64,000 bases of DNA, taken from assembly GCA_965198895.1 (NCBI GenBank), contig OZ240676.1:1860001-1924000 (forward strand). The letters are read 5' to 3'. This document shows, one piece after another, positions 53,368 through 61,956 of the stretch. Position numbers and translations under genes: made by a program. Under the pieces are notes generated by a model. The model made no database searches. It was not told the origin of the DNA and saw nothing but the letters and a program-made list of their open reading frames with translations. The stretch is from LMUY01 sp965198895. GTDB lineage: Bacteria > Pseudomonadota > Alphaproteobacteria > Acetobacterales > Acetobacteraceae. The stretch's first letter is position 1. Each line of letters opens with the position of its first letter.

Positions 53368-54745
53368 TGGAGCGCACCATCTTGCCCGACTCGGTGACTT
53401 CAAGCATCGCGACCTTGCGAACCATTACCGGCACCTTGTACGCCACCAGGGCGTCGCGGCACGACTGCAGGATCTCGTCGCGCACCGGCGCGAACGCGGC
53501 CGCGTCGCCGGGCCAGTCGTCCGCCAACACGATGTCCGCTGCCACCAGGGCGCCGGTCAGCGGGTTGGGGCGCGACCAGACCCGCGACATCCGGACCGCG
53601 GGATGCCGGTTGATCACGCCCTCCACTTCCTCCGGATAGACTTTCTGCCCGCCGACATTGATCACGCCTTCCTTGCGGCCCGCGAAGTAGTAACGGTCCC
53701 CCCTGCGCTCGACCACATCGCCCGTATCGACGAAGCCGCCAGATGCCGGTAGGTCGGCGCCGAGATAGCCGGAGGCCGTCCGGGACGAGCGGATGCGCAA
53801 TGTGTCGCCCTCCACACGCAGTTCGGCACGGACGCCTTGGCCGTCGAGCATCGTGGCGGGGAAGCCCTCCAGCCCGTCGGTTACCTCGAAGGCGACCCCG
53901 GCCTCGGTGGAGGCGAAGGCGTGGGTCACCGTCGCCTTGGGAAAGGCGGCGTGCAGGCGATCCAGGATGGCCTGGTCCGCGACCTCGCCGGACAGGCGCA
54001 CATTGACGGGCGACAAGGCCTTGATCGACGGGCTCATCAACGCCCGCCGCCAATGCGAGGGCGTGCCGGAGATATGAGTCACGCCTTCGGTCCCGGCGCG
54101 GAGCAGGAAATCACCCAGGCTCTGCTCGGCGCTCGACAGCACGAGCGAGGCACCGCCCAGCAGGGACCGGACCAGGATGGACATCCCGCCGTAGCGGCGA
54201 ACGTCGTAGAAGGTGCTCCACACGGCGCCCTCGGTGCGGGGGCGGGTGTCGTATGGGCCGATCAGGCTTTGTAGCGTGTGCCGGACCATCTTCGGCCGGC
54301 CGGTCGTGCCGGAGGTGAACAAGACCCACTCGGTCTCGGTATCGCCGGCGGGGGACAGGCGCTCGGAACCACCGTGGCAGTGCCAGACCGGCACGCCGGG
54401 GCGGGTCGGCACCGGCAGCCCGGTCCCGTCCGTCACGACCGCGTCGACCTGCGCATCGTCCATAATGGCGGCCAAATGGTGGTGCGGCAGGTCCGGCGGA
54501 CACAGCAGCACCCGGGCGGCGAGCCCATCGAGGCTGAACGCGGCCAACACGGTCGGAAGCTGGCGCCGGGTCGTCACCAGCACGGAACGGCCTTGGAAGA
54601 CTGCCGGGTCCGCGTCGATCCAGGCCCGGCAATCCAGCCCGTCCAAGGTAATACGAGACACCTCGTCGGCAATGAAGCGGCCCGGCGGCCCCGAAGCTGG
54701 AATGAGCGCGGAGATCGCCTCCCGGCTACCCCGCTGCATTCTCAT
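53360..54745 (-). CDS. AMP-forming acyl/aryl ligase of the acyl-activation operon
   Basis: This 461-residue adenylate-forming enzyme has the P-loop VLFTSGTTGRPKMV, THAFASTEAGVAFEVTDG in part (HAFASTEAG), FVDTGDVVERRGDRYYF in part (VDTGDVVERRGDRYYFAGR), KEGVINVGGQKVYPEEVE and a C-terminal Lys (ESGKMVRSN). It is shorter than most relatives, with a reduced N-terminal domain. It overlaps the acyl carrier protein gene and probably loads an acid onto that carrier. It starts at 54745, or possibly at the Met two codons later. Confidence 0.88.
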   Translation of the reverse strand: MRMQRGSREAISALIPASGPPGRFIADEVSRITLDGLDCRAWIDADPAVFQGRSVLVTTRRQLPTVLAAFSLDGLAARVLLCPPDLPHHHLAAIMDDAQVDAVVTDGTGLPVPTRPGVPVWHCHGGSERLSPAGDTETEWVLFTSGTTGRPKMVRHTLQSLIGPYDTRPRTEGAVWSTFYDVRRYGGMSILVRSLLGGASLVLSSAEQSLGDFLLRAGTEGVTHISGTPSHWRRALMSPSIKALSPVNVRLSGEVADQAILDRLHAAFPKATVTHAFASTEAGVAFEVTDGLEGFPATMLDGQGVRAELRVEGDTLRIRSSRTASGYLGADLPASGGFVDTGDVVERRGDRYYFAGRKEGVINVGGQKVYPEEVEGVINRHPAVRMSRVWSRPNPLTGALVAADIVLADDWPGDAAAFAPVRDEILQSCRDALVAYKVPVMVRKVAMLEVTESGKMVRSNA

Positions 54746-54971
54746 ACAGGCGGATGAAGTCGCCGATGGTCTTCGGCACGGTCACCGTTCCGCCGGCCCC
54801 GAACGGATCGAGATCCAACTCGTCTTCCAAGTTCGCGACCACGATCGCCAGCGCCAACGAGTCCAGCCCCGATTCCAGCAGATAGACGTCGTCGGTGAGC
54901 GGGACGAGCACCTGGTTCTGCAAACGAGCCGTCTGCGTGATCTGGTCGATGATCGTCGATCGAATGGTCAT
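54726..54971 (-). CDS. Acyl carrier protein
   Basis: This 81-residue carrier protein has the phosphopantetheine site Ser38 in LLESGLDSLALAIV. The segment before it (DDVYLLES) and the following ANLEDELDLDP helix match the carrier fold. Its start overlaps the hydrolase stop (ATGA) and its end overlaps the ligase gene, so it sits in the middle of a tightly coupled operon. It is distinct from the housekeeping AcpP and likely serves a specialised acyl pathway. Confidence 0.88.
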   Translation of the reverse strand: MTIRSTIIDQITQTARLQNQVLVPLTDDVYLLESGLDSLALAIVVANLEDELDLDPFGAGGTVTVPKTIGDFIRLYENAAG

Positions 54972-56923
54972 TGGGCAGTCCGGCAAGTTGCGGCGGGCGT
55001 CGAACCCGCGGTCATGAAGCCCACCAGATGCTGGCAAACCTTCTCGCGCATGATACGCCCGCTCAAGACGTGATCAAGGCCCGGGACGATGCGCAAGTCC
55101 ACCCCGCCGACGCTGCGCAGCCGCTCGCCCTGTGGGCCGAATGCCAGGTTCAGCGTGTCGATCCCGGGATCGGTGGACGAATACAGGAACAAGGCGTTGA
55201 CCCGGCGCTCCGCCAGCGTGGCCATGATTTGCACGGGCGTGACTGGGCTGGTCTCGGCGGCCGGTTGCGCGGCCGTGCGCCGGCCGACGGCGCGCGCCGC
55301 ATTGCCGAGGTACCTGGCCAGCGCCTGGACGACGGGGCGGAATTCGACGTTGCCACGCAACGCGCGCCGCCAGACACCGGCGTCCATCAGCCTGACAAAC
55401 AGGCGGCTGGGCGGGGCCGACTGCCAGATCGCCTCCTTGATGCTATGGCCGCCCTGCCATTCGAACACGGGCAGGTTGACGAGCATCACCGTGCTGAGGC
55501 GTTGGTCCACCTGGACAGCTTGAAACGCGTGATAGGCGCCCGAGCAAACGCCTTGGATCGCGAACTCGCGAAAGCCGAGCTGCGCGAGCCGATCGATCGC
55601 GGCCGACACGTCCCCGACACGATCTGCCTCGAACAGCGAGCTGAGCGCCTGGGTCTCCCCGGGCTTGGCCGGGCTGTCCCCCAAACCGGCGAAATCGACC
55701 CGCAACGATGCGATGCCAACCGACGCCAAGTCCCGGGCCAGCTGCACCCCAAATCGCGCAATCCCGTAATGCGGGTCCCGCCCGGTGTTGCCGATGATCA
55801 CGACACGGCTGGCGACGGTGTCGCTCGGGCGGCAGAGCACGCCGAACAGCTTGTCCCCGTCGCCGAAGCGGACGGGCGTCTCGGTGCAGTCGCCGACCAC
55901 CAGGTTAGCCTCGCTCGGCAGGTAGATCGGCATCCCGGGGGCGCTTCGAGCGCGGGCCGGCACGTGCTGCGCCGCCCAAGCCAGCACGCTGGTGACGTCG
56001 ACGGGCGGCGGGTCGCAATGGATCGCTTCCTGCAGCAACGGCTCCAGCCCCTCGAACCCGGCGCAATGCACCGGCACGCCGCGGCTGGTCCAGGCCTGCA
56101 CGCAGCCCTCCACCAAGCTCGACGGCGCCTGTGGGAAGATCGCCACCTGCAGATCCGCGCGCAGCTTGGCCTGGCGCAGGTCGACCTTGCTGATCAGGGC
56201 AACGGTCGTGGCACTCAGGTTCAACTCGTGGAACTCGATGCCGCCAGCCTGCGCGGCCGCGGCGCCACTCTCGAGCCGGGCTTCCATGTCCAGTTGGCGC
56301 ATATAGGATTTGCCGCGCAGCACCGGGGCCAGCAGCACGAGACCGTCGACGTCGGCGCGCTGTTCGGCTACGGCGGCTGCCAAGGTCGCGCCAAAGCGGA
56401 GGCCGACCAGAATCAGCCGGCTCGCGCCCGTCGTGACGCGCAGCCAGTTCGCTGCATCCTGCACGCTGCGCTGCCACGCGGCCCAGTGTTCGACGGTTCC
56501 GCCCGCGCCGGCCTCGATCTCGCCTGAATCGCCGGTTCCCGGATACTGGAATCGCAGCGTCGGGTAGCCGGCGGATGCGAACTGGTCGGCGAGCAACCTG
56601 TAGCCGTGATGGGCATGCAGGCCGTCCCAGCCCAACGCCGGACACAGCAGCACGGCGACGTCGGAGGCGACCGCAGTCGCGCCATTGCCGGTTCCCGGGC
56701 TGTGGAGCCAGCCGCAGCATTCCTCCACGATGACGGGTTGCGACCCGGCACCATGCCCTGACTCGGCCGGCAGCAGCGAGGACACAGCTGGAGCGATCGG
56801 GAGGCTCGTCTTGGCCCGGCCGCGCCGCAGCACGTCCCGCGTCAGCAAGAACCAGCCGGGAGTCCCGCTCCGATTCCGCCGCTCCGAAAGTCCGATTGAA
56901 ACGCTCACTCGACTGCCCCGCAT
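54968..56923 (-). CDS. Tandem alpha/beta-hydrolase protein with altered nucleophiles
   Basis: This 651-residue protein contains two alpha/beta-hydrolase domains. Domain 1 (about residues 66-325) has an oxyanion-region CPALGWDGLHAHHGYR and the elbow GLRFG (174-178), where Arg176 replaces the nucleophilic Ser. Domain 2 (about 350-640) has NTGRDPHYGIARFG, FAGLGDS, the elbow GVCSG (458-462) with Cys460 at the nucleophile place, a candidate acid in STDPGID and His618 (GLDHVLSG). Similar hydrolases lie beside acyl-CoA ligases and carrier proteins in exosortase/exopolysaccharide loci. No signal peptide is seen. It leads the ACP-ligase-SDR operon. Confidence 0.8.
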   Translation of the reverse strand: MRGSRVSVSIGLSERRNRSGTPGWFLLTRDVLRRGRAKTSLPIAPAVSSLLPAESGHGAGSQPVIVEECCGWLHSPGTGNGATAVASDVAVLLCPALGWDGLHAHHGYRLLADQFASAGYPTLRFQYPGTGDSGEIEAGAGGTVEHWAAWQRSVQDAANWLRVTTGASRLILVGLRFGATLAAAVAEQRADVDGLVLLAPVLRGKSYMRQLDMEARLESGAAAAQAGGIEFHELNLSATTVALISKVDLRQAKLRADLQVAIFPQAPSSLVEGCVQAWTSRGVPVHCAGFEGLEPLLQEAIHCDPPPVDVTSVLAWAAQHVPARARSAPGMPIYLPSEANLVVGDCTETPVRFGDGDKLFGVLCRPSDTVASRVVIIGNTGRDPHYGIARFGVQLARDLASVGIASLRVDFAGLGDSPAKPGETQALSSLFEADRVGDVSAAIDRLAQLGFREFAIQGVCSGAYHAFQAVQVDQRLSTVMLVNLPVFEWQGGHSIKEAIWQSAPPSRLFVRLMDAGVWRRALRGNVEFRPVVQALARYLGNAARAVGRRTAAQPAAETSPVTPVQIMATLAERRVNALFLYSSTDPGIDTLNLAFGPQGERLRSVGGVDLRIVPGLDHVLSGRIMREKVCQHLVGFMTAGSTPAATCRTAQ

Positions 56924-57334
56924 TATTCAACAAGCCAATTTCAGGACTGCGACGTCCCGGCTGCCTGATCTCATTTTGGAGACGAAACTCGACAATTGCT
57001 CATTAACACGATTTAACGATGGATGGAAGGCTTCTTCACGATGGCTCCGCGAACGTGCACGTCACAATGGATAATTAGCCCGGCGGGCAGGACTGAGAGG
57101 ACCAAAATACCACCGATGGCGGGTTTCTCCGCGAACCTTGCACCAAGAGAATGCATGCTAGACCACATCGTTGGCATGATCGCGTTAACTTTTGTGAGAT
57201 ATTAACGCCAACTGGCTGGAAACGCCAGATTGACGTCCGCCCTGCTCCACGGCATTGCGCACGCCCCTGCCGGGCCTGGCCCGATCCGCATAGAGATGCC
57301 TAACTGAGGGCCGTTCGTTTCGCGGGAGTTCCCC
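56924..57334. other. Divergent intergenic region, AT-richer than surroundings
   Basis: The 411 bases between two divergent hydrolase genes hold no supported gene; a 60-codon frame at 57023-57205 lacks a ribosome site and family features. The stretch is visibly richer in A and T than the rest of the window and contains the dyad at 57182-57208. It presumably holds the promoters of both genes. Confidence 0.6.
57182..57208. promoter_or_regulatory. Inverted repeat, possible operator
   Basis: GCGTTAA (57182-57188) and TTAACGC (57202-57208) form a perfect 7-bp dyad separated by 13 bases. The half-sites are 20 bases apart centre to centre, about two helical turns, as for a dimeric regulator. No partner regulator can be named. 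Confidence 0.35.
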
Positions 57335-58180
57335 ATGCCGCACGCAGATCTCTCCGGCCTGAAAATCCACTACGAGGAGGCCGGCACCGGCTACCCGTTG
57401 ATCTTCGTTCATGAGTTCGGCGCAGATGGCCGGGAATGGGAGAGCCAGGTCCGCTACTTCTCCCGCTTTTACCGCTGCATCACCTACAACGCCCGCGGCT
57501 ACCCGCCGAGCGACGTTCCGGACAACCCCGACCAATACGGTTGGGAGTTCGCCGTGGAAGACCTGGCGGGGGTCATGACCGCCCTCGGCATCGAGCGGGC
57601 GCATGTCGTGGGCCTCAGCATGGGTGGCTACGCCGTGCTGCAATTCGGCCTGCGCTACCCAGGCCGGGCGAGCGCGATCGTGGCGGCCGGCGCTGGCACC
57701 GGGTCCGACCCGGTGCGGCGCGACGCGTTCGTGAAAGGCGCCCCCGCAACCGCACGGGCCTTCCTGGAACAGGGGATGGCAGCGGTCGCGGAGGGCATGG
57801 GGCACAGCCCGACCCGGATCCAGCTCAAGCACAAGGACCCGCGGGGCTGGGCGGAGTTCATGGAGCATCTGCGCGGGCATTCCGCCATCGGCATGTCGCA
57901 CACCATGGCCCGCTACCAGGGCATGCGGCCGTCTCTGCACGACAGCCAGGCTGCATTCCGCCAGTTGAGCGTCCCCGTGCTGCTGGCCGTCGGCGACGAG
58001 GACGAGCCCTGCCTGGACACCAACCTCATGCTCAAGGCCGCCATACCGGGCGCCGGGCTGTGGGTGTGCCCGAACACCGGCCACGCCATCAACCTCGAGG
58101 AGCCGGCAGCCTTCAATGCCGAAGTGGCCGCCTTCCTCAGCGCCGTCGAGCGCGGAACCTGGCCGTCCAGAACGCCGTAG
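57335..58180 (+). CDS. Alpha/beta-hydrolase
   Basis: This 281-residue cytoplasmic hydrolase has an oxyanion segment LIFVHEFGADGREWE, the nucleophile elbow GLSMGG (Ser near residue 94), an acid in VGDEDEPC and a terminal His in NTGHAINLEEP. The segment YNARGYPPSD is typical of the family. The substrate is unknown; esters or C-C bonds of small acids are usual. It stands alone, convergent with the GNAT gene. Confidence 0.88.
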   Translation: MPHADLSGLKIHYEEAGTGYPLIFVHEFGADGREWESQVRYFSRFYRCITYNARGYPPSDVPDNPDQYGWEFAVEDLAGVMTALGIERAHVVGLSMGGYAVLQFGLRYPGRASAIVAAGAGTGSDPVRRDAFVKGAPATARAFLEQGMAAVAEGMGHSPTRIQLKHKDPRGWAEFMEHLRGHSAIGMSHTMARYQGMRPSLHDSQAAFRQLSVPVLLAVGDEDEPCLDTNLMLKAAIPGAGLWVCPNTGHAINLEEPAAFNAEVAAFLSAVERGTWPSRTP

Positions 58181-58188
58181 CGCCGCCC

Positions 58189-58962
58189 CTACCCCATGGC
58201 CTGGCTGGACAGCGCGAACAAACCCGGCGAGTCCGGCCAGGTGCCGCGCACCATGACGGTGACATCCTCGACCGACGCCAGCCCCATGCCAGCCAGGGTG
58301 GCGGCCAAGCCCACCCGCTCGGCGGGAATATCCACGCGCAGGAAGCCGGGCCGGGCGAGCCCGGCGACGAGCGCCGCCGCTGCCGTTTCGCTCGCCGCGA
58401 TCACGGGGCCGATCACGGTCCCCCGGCCGAACGCGCGGCGTATCGCGTAGCCACCGGCATCGTCGGCGTAGGCCGTGCCCGCCGCGAACAGGGTGCGCAA
58501 CAGCGCCTCGCGGTCGAGCCCGGTGGCAGCGCGGTCCCGATGGCGGACGGCGTCGAGCGCCGCCAGGGATGGGGGCGAGCCAGCATGCGCCGTCACCCCC
58601 TGCCATTGCTGCACGACCCCACGCGCCTCGAACCCGAGCTTGGCATACAGTCCGGCGCCCGCGGTGGTGGCATGCAGCCTCAAGTTGCGTCCTTCGCCGA
58701 GCCCAATGGCCGCCTCCATCAGGCGCCTGCCAATGCCGTTGCCCTGCAGCGAGGGCGCGACCTGGACCAGCCCGATCGTCGCGTGCCTGGAATCCACCGG
58801 GAACAGCACCGCCGTGCCCAGCAGTTCGCCCGCCTCCCGCCAGGCCACGCCCCGGCCGAGCGCCAGGGCCATGGCCCAGTCCTCCACCCGGTGCGGCCAG
58901 CCGAAATCGGCCGAGATCAATGCGGCGGCCGGTGCATCGGCCGGTGTCAAACTGTCCTGCAT
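58189..58962 (-). CDS. GNAT acetyltransferase with extra C-terminal domain
   Basis: This 257-residue protein has an N-terminal GNAT domain (about residues 1-130) with IGLVQVAPSLQGNGIGRRLM (acetyl-CoA-binding motif QGNGIGRRL) and YAKLGFEARG. A second half (about 145-250) resembles the Acetyltransf_18/YitH-type C-terminal domain, ending LASVEDVTVMVRG. The substrate is unknown. The ATG at 58962 was chosen because the reading upstream is antisense to the next gene. It is divergent from the binding-protein gene at 59053. Confidence 0.85.
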   Translation of the reverse strand: MQDSLTPADAPAAALISADFGWPHRVEDWAMALALGRGVAWREAGELLGTAVLFPVDSRHATIGLVQVAPSLQGNGIGRRLMEAAIGLGEGRNLRLHATTAGAGLYAKLGFEARGVVQQWQGVTAHAGSPPSLAALDAVRHRDRAATGLDREALLRTLFAAGTAYADDAGGYAIRRAFGRGTVIGPVIAASETAAAALVAGLARPGFLRVDIPAERVGLAATLAGMGLASVEDVTVMVRGTWPDSPGLFALSSQAMG

Positions 58963-59052
58963 CGCGACCGAAAAGCACGGGCGACAAGAACATACAAGAA
59001 CTGCCCCCCACGCCGTAGCACGAGGTCGACCTGTTGTTGAGAAGGCTGTGCC

Positions 59053-60648
59053 ATGACGGATTTCCCCGCCGACCTGAGCCGCATCGAGGACGCCATGCGC
59101 AAAGGCGCTGGCCGGCGGGACCTGATGCGTTGGCTGGGAGCCGCCGGAATGGGTGCGGTGATGGCGAACGGCCTCGTGCTGCGCGCCGGCACCGCCCTGG
59201 CACAGACCAAGAAGCCCGGCGGCAAGATCCGCGTCGCTACCCAATCCGCCTCCACCGCGGACACGCTGGACCCGTCGCGCGGCACCAACACGACCGATTA
59301 TGCGCGCGCCTTCATGTTCTACAACGGCCTGACCCGGCTCGACAGCAAGATCGCGCCGCAGCCGGAGTTGGCAGAGAGCTTCAGCCCGTCCAGCGGATCC
59401 GACGGCGCCAAGGTTTGGACCTTCAAGCTGCGCCCCGGCGTGACCTTCCATGACGGGTCCAAGCTGACGTCCGCCGACGTCATCTACACGCTGACCCGCA
59501 TCAAGGATCCGAAGACCGGGTCGAGCGCGCGGGCACTGGCGACGCAGATCGAGGAGGTGGCCGCGGACGGGCCGGATACGGTGCGCATCACGCTCACCTC
59601 GGCGAACGCAGACCTGCCGGCGATCTTGGGCATGACGGCGTTCATGATCGTCAAGGATGGCACGACCGACTTCACCAAGGGCAATGGCACCGGGCCTTTC
59701 ACCGTGAAGGAATTCACACCCGGCGTTCGCTCCATCGCGGTGAAGAACCCGAACTACTGGAAGCCCGGCAAGCCCTATCTCGACGAGATCGAAATGTTCA
59801 GTATCGAGGACGAGACGGCGCGGCTGAACGCGATGCTGGCCGGCGATATCCAGGTCGCGGCGCAGATCACCCCGCGATCCGCCAAGCGCGTGAAGGCGTC
59901 GCCAGGCTTCGCGGTGTTCGAGACGCCGTCCGGCAACTACAACGATTTCATCCTGCGGCAGGATGCCGACCCGACGCGCAACGGCGACCTGGTGATGGCG
60001 ATCAAATACCTGTTCGACCGCGAGCAAATGCAGGCGGCGGTCGGCGGGGTGATCGGCAACGACCAACCGGTCGATCCCACCAACCTGTACTACAATGCCG
60101 AGCTGAAGCAGCGCCCCTACGATCCCGACAAGGCGAAGTTCCACTTCCAGAAGTCCGGCCTCGGCACCACGGCGCTGCCGCTGTTTTCCATGTCCGGCAA
60201 CACCATGACGGACCAGGCGGTGATCCTGCAGCAGAGCGCCTTGCAGATCGGCATGACGATCGACGTGCAGCGCATGCCGAAGGACGGCTATTGGTCGAAC
60301 GTGTGGATGAAGCACCCATTCACGATCGGCAACATCAACCCGCGGCCGAGCGTGGACTCGCTGTTCACGCTGTTCTTCAAGTCGGACGCGCCGTGGAACG
60401 AGAGCGCGTGGAAGAACGAGCGCTTCGATGCCTTGCTGATCGAGGCGCGCGGCGAAACCGACCAGGCCAAGCGCAAACAGCAATACGGCGAGATGCAGAT
60501 GCTGATCCGCGACGATTGCGGGATCGGCCTGCCGCTGTTCGCCAGCTTCTACGACGCGCACAGCACCGCGCTGAAGGGCTTGGAGCAGATCCCGACCGGC
60601 GGGATGATGGGCTTCGGCTTCTCCGAGAACGTGTGGCTCGACGCATGA
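59053..60648 (+). CDS. Family 5 solute-binding protein coupled to an FAD oxidase
   Basis: This 531-residue periplasmic receptor has a cytoplasmic leader of about 20 residues, then a Tat-type motif GRRDLMRWLGAAG and a hydrophobic segment ending TALAQT. SBP_bac_5 landmarks include WTFKLRPGVTFHDGSKLTSADV in part (LRPGVTFHDGSKLTSADV) and NDQPVDPTNLYY. No permease or ATPase is adjacent. Its stop overlaps the oxidase ATG, so receptor and enzyme are coupled; the ligand is probably the oxidase substrate. Confidence 0.9.
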   Translation: MTDFPADLSRIEDAMRKGAGRRDLMRWLGAAGMGAVMANGLVLRAGTALAQTKKPGGKIRVATQSASTADTLDPSRGTNTTDYARAFMFYNGLTRLDSKIAPQPELAESFSPSSGSDGAKVWTFKLRPGVTFHDGSKLTSADVIYTLTRIKDPKTGSSARALATQIEEVAADGPDTVRITLTSANADLPAILGMTAFMIVKDGTTDFTKGNGTGPFTVKEFTPGVRSIAVKNPNYWKPGKPYLDEIEMFSIEDETARLNAMLAGDIQVAAQITPRSAKRVKASPGFAVFETPSGNYNDFILRQDADPTRNGDLVMAIKYLFDREQMQAAVGGVIGNDQPVDPTNLYYNAELKQRPYDPDKAKFHFQKSGLGTTALPLFSMSGNTMTDQAVILQQSALQIGMTIDVQRMPKDGYWSNVWMKHPFTIGNINPRPSVDSLFTLFFKSDAPWNESAWKNERFDALLIEARGETDQAKRKQQYGEMQMLIRDDCGIGLPLFASFYDAHSTALKGLEQIPTGGMMGFGFSENVWLDA

Positions 60649-61766
60649 AAGTCACTATCGTCGGCGCCGGGATCGACGGGCTGTCCACCGCGTGGGCGCT
60701 GACGAAGCGGGGCCATGACGTGACGCTACTGGACCAGGGTCCGATCCTGAACCCGCTCGCGGCCTCGGGCGATCAGCACCGGCTGATGCGGCGCGCCTAT
60801 GGCACCGCCGACGGCTATGCACGGTTGATCGGCGAGGCGTTGGAGGCGTGGGATGAGCTTTGGCATGATTTAGGTGCGTCCTATTACGCCAATCGCGGTG
60901 TGATTGCGATCAATCAGTTCACCAACGACGGCGGCATGGCCTTCGCCGACTCGCTGACCCGCGGCGGCTACCCGTTCGAGCGGCTCGCGCCGGACGCCGC
61001 GGCGGAGCGTTGGCCCTACCTCGACCCGGCGAGTTTCCGCCAGGCGTTCTACGCCCGCGAGGGCGGCGCGCTGCTGTGCCAGAAGATCGGCGCCGGGCTG
61101 GCCGCGTGGCTGGCTGCCAACGGCGCGACGCTCCGGCCGCACACCCAGGCGACGGGCGTCGACACCGCCGCCGTGCTGGTGCACCTGGCCGGCGGCGAGA
61201 CGCTGGAGGCGGACCGCGTCGTCGTGTGCGCCGGTGCCTGGACGACCCGGCTGTTTCCCGACCTGGCCACCGTGCTGACGATCTGCCGCACCTCGGTGGT
61301 CTACCTTGAACCACCGGTGGAGCTCGCGGCGGCTTGGGCGGCGTCGCCGGCGGTGCAGAACGTCGGCGGCACCATCTCCGGCTATGTGCTGCCGCCGATC
61401 GACGGCACCGGGCTGAAATTCGCCGCTGGCACCAACAAGCGCCTGGCGCATGATCCCGACGCCAACCGCACGCCGTTTCCGGGCGAGGGCGAGCGGCTGC
61501 GCGACCAGTTCTCCGCCCCGTTCCGCGACGTAGGGGCCTATGCGGTGACCAGCGTCGCTACCTGCGCCTACACCTTCACCGAGGACCACACGTTCTTCAG
61601 CGAAGCGCGCGGCCGGGCGGTGATCGTCTCGGCCTGCTCCGGCCACGGCTACAAGTTCGGCGCCGCGGTCGGGCGCCGGGTGGCGTCGGCGGTGATAGAT
61701 GGCGACTATGCCGGGCTGCGCCGCTGGTTGCGCGCGGAGGCCGTGCCGATGGCGATGGCGTCGTGA
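60645..61766 (+). CDS. FAD-dependent amine oxidase (MSOX/N-methyl amino acid type)
   Basis: This 373-residue flavoprotein begins with the FAD fold KVTIVGAGIDGLSTAWALTK (residues 2-21). It has DQHRLMRRAYG, a segment near the covalent-flavin region of monomeric sarcosine and N-methyltryptophan oxidases, and the C-terminal VSACSGHGYKFGAAVGRRVA in part (ACSGHGYKFGAAVG), whose Cys is the usual covalent FAD attachment point. It starts inside the stop of the receptor gene. Relatives oxidise N-methyl or cyclic amino acids. Confidence 0.88.
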   Translation: MKVTIVGAGIDGLSTAWALTKRGHDVTLLDQGPILNPLAASGDQHRLMRRAYGTADGYARLIGEALEAWDELWHDLGASYYANRGVIAINQFTNDGGMAFADSLTRGGYPFERLAPDAAAERWPYLDPASFRQAFYAREGGALLCQKIGAGLAAWLAANGATLRPHTQATGVDTAAVLVHLAGGETLEADRVVVCAGAWTTRLFPDLATVLTICRTSVVYLEPPVELAAAWAASPAVQNVGGTISGYVLPPIDGTGLKFAAGTNKRLAHDPDANRTPFPGEGERLRDQFSAPFRDVGAYAVTSVATCAYTFTEDHTFFSEARGRAVIVSACSGHGYKFGAAVGRRVASAVIDGDYAGLRRWLRAEAVPMAMAS

Positions 61767-61956
61767 CCGCCAGCACGATCCGCCGCCGGCACGGCTGGGG
61801 ACGATAGAAAATTCCGCCCTTCGCCCCCAATACGGCCCCACCTGCCGCGCCATTGCTGACAAGCTGCTGCTCAACAAACGGGCGGCGGCAACAGCTGCCC
61901 GGCCTCAGGAACCGCGACACGGCCGACCAGACGCGCACTGCAATGGGGGCTGAGCT

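Noticed and set aside
52645..56923. The acyl operon as part of an exosortase A locus.
   Set aside because: No exosortase, PEP-CTERM protein, glycosyltransferase or polysaccharide export gene is visible. Only the hydrolase/ACP/ligase resemblance remains.
57023..57205. A 60-codon frame in the divergent intergenic region.
   Set aside because: It has no ribosome site and no recognisable features, and it lies in a likely promoter region.
57185..59203. A 672-codon open frame on the minus strand.
   Set aside because: It is antisense to the alpha/beta-hydrolase gene and overlaps the GNAT gene in another frame. Its composition is Arg/Ala/Gly/Pro-rich without domains.
58189..60561. A 790-codon open frame on the minus strand covering the GNAT gene and the opposite of the receptor gene.
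   Set aside because: Only the last 257 codons (from the Met at 58962) have family motifs. The rest is antisense to a well-supported binding-protein gene and is an effect of high GC.
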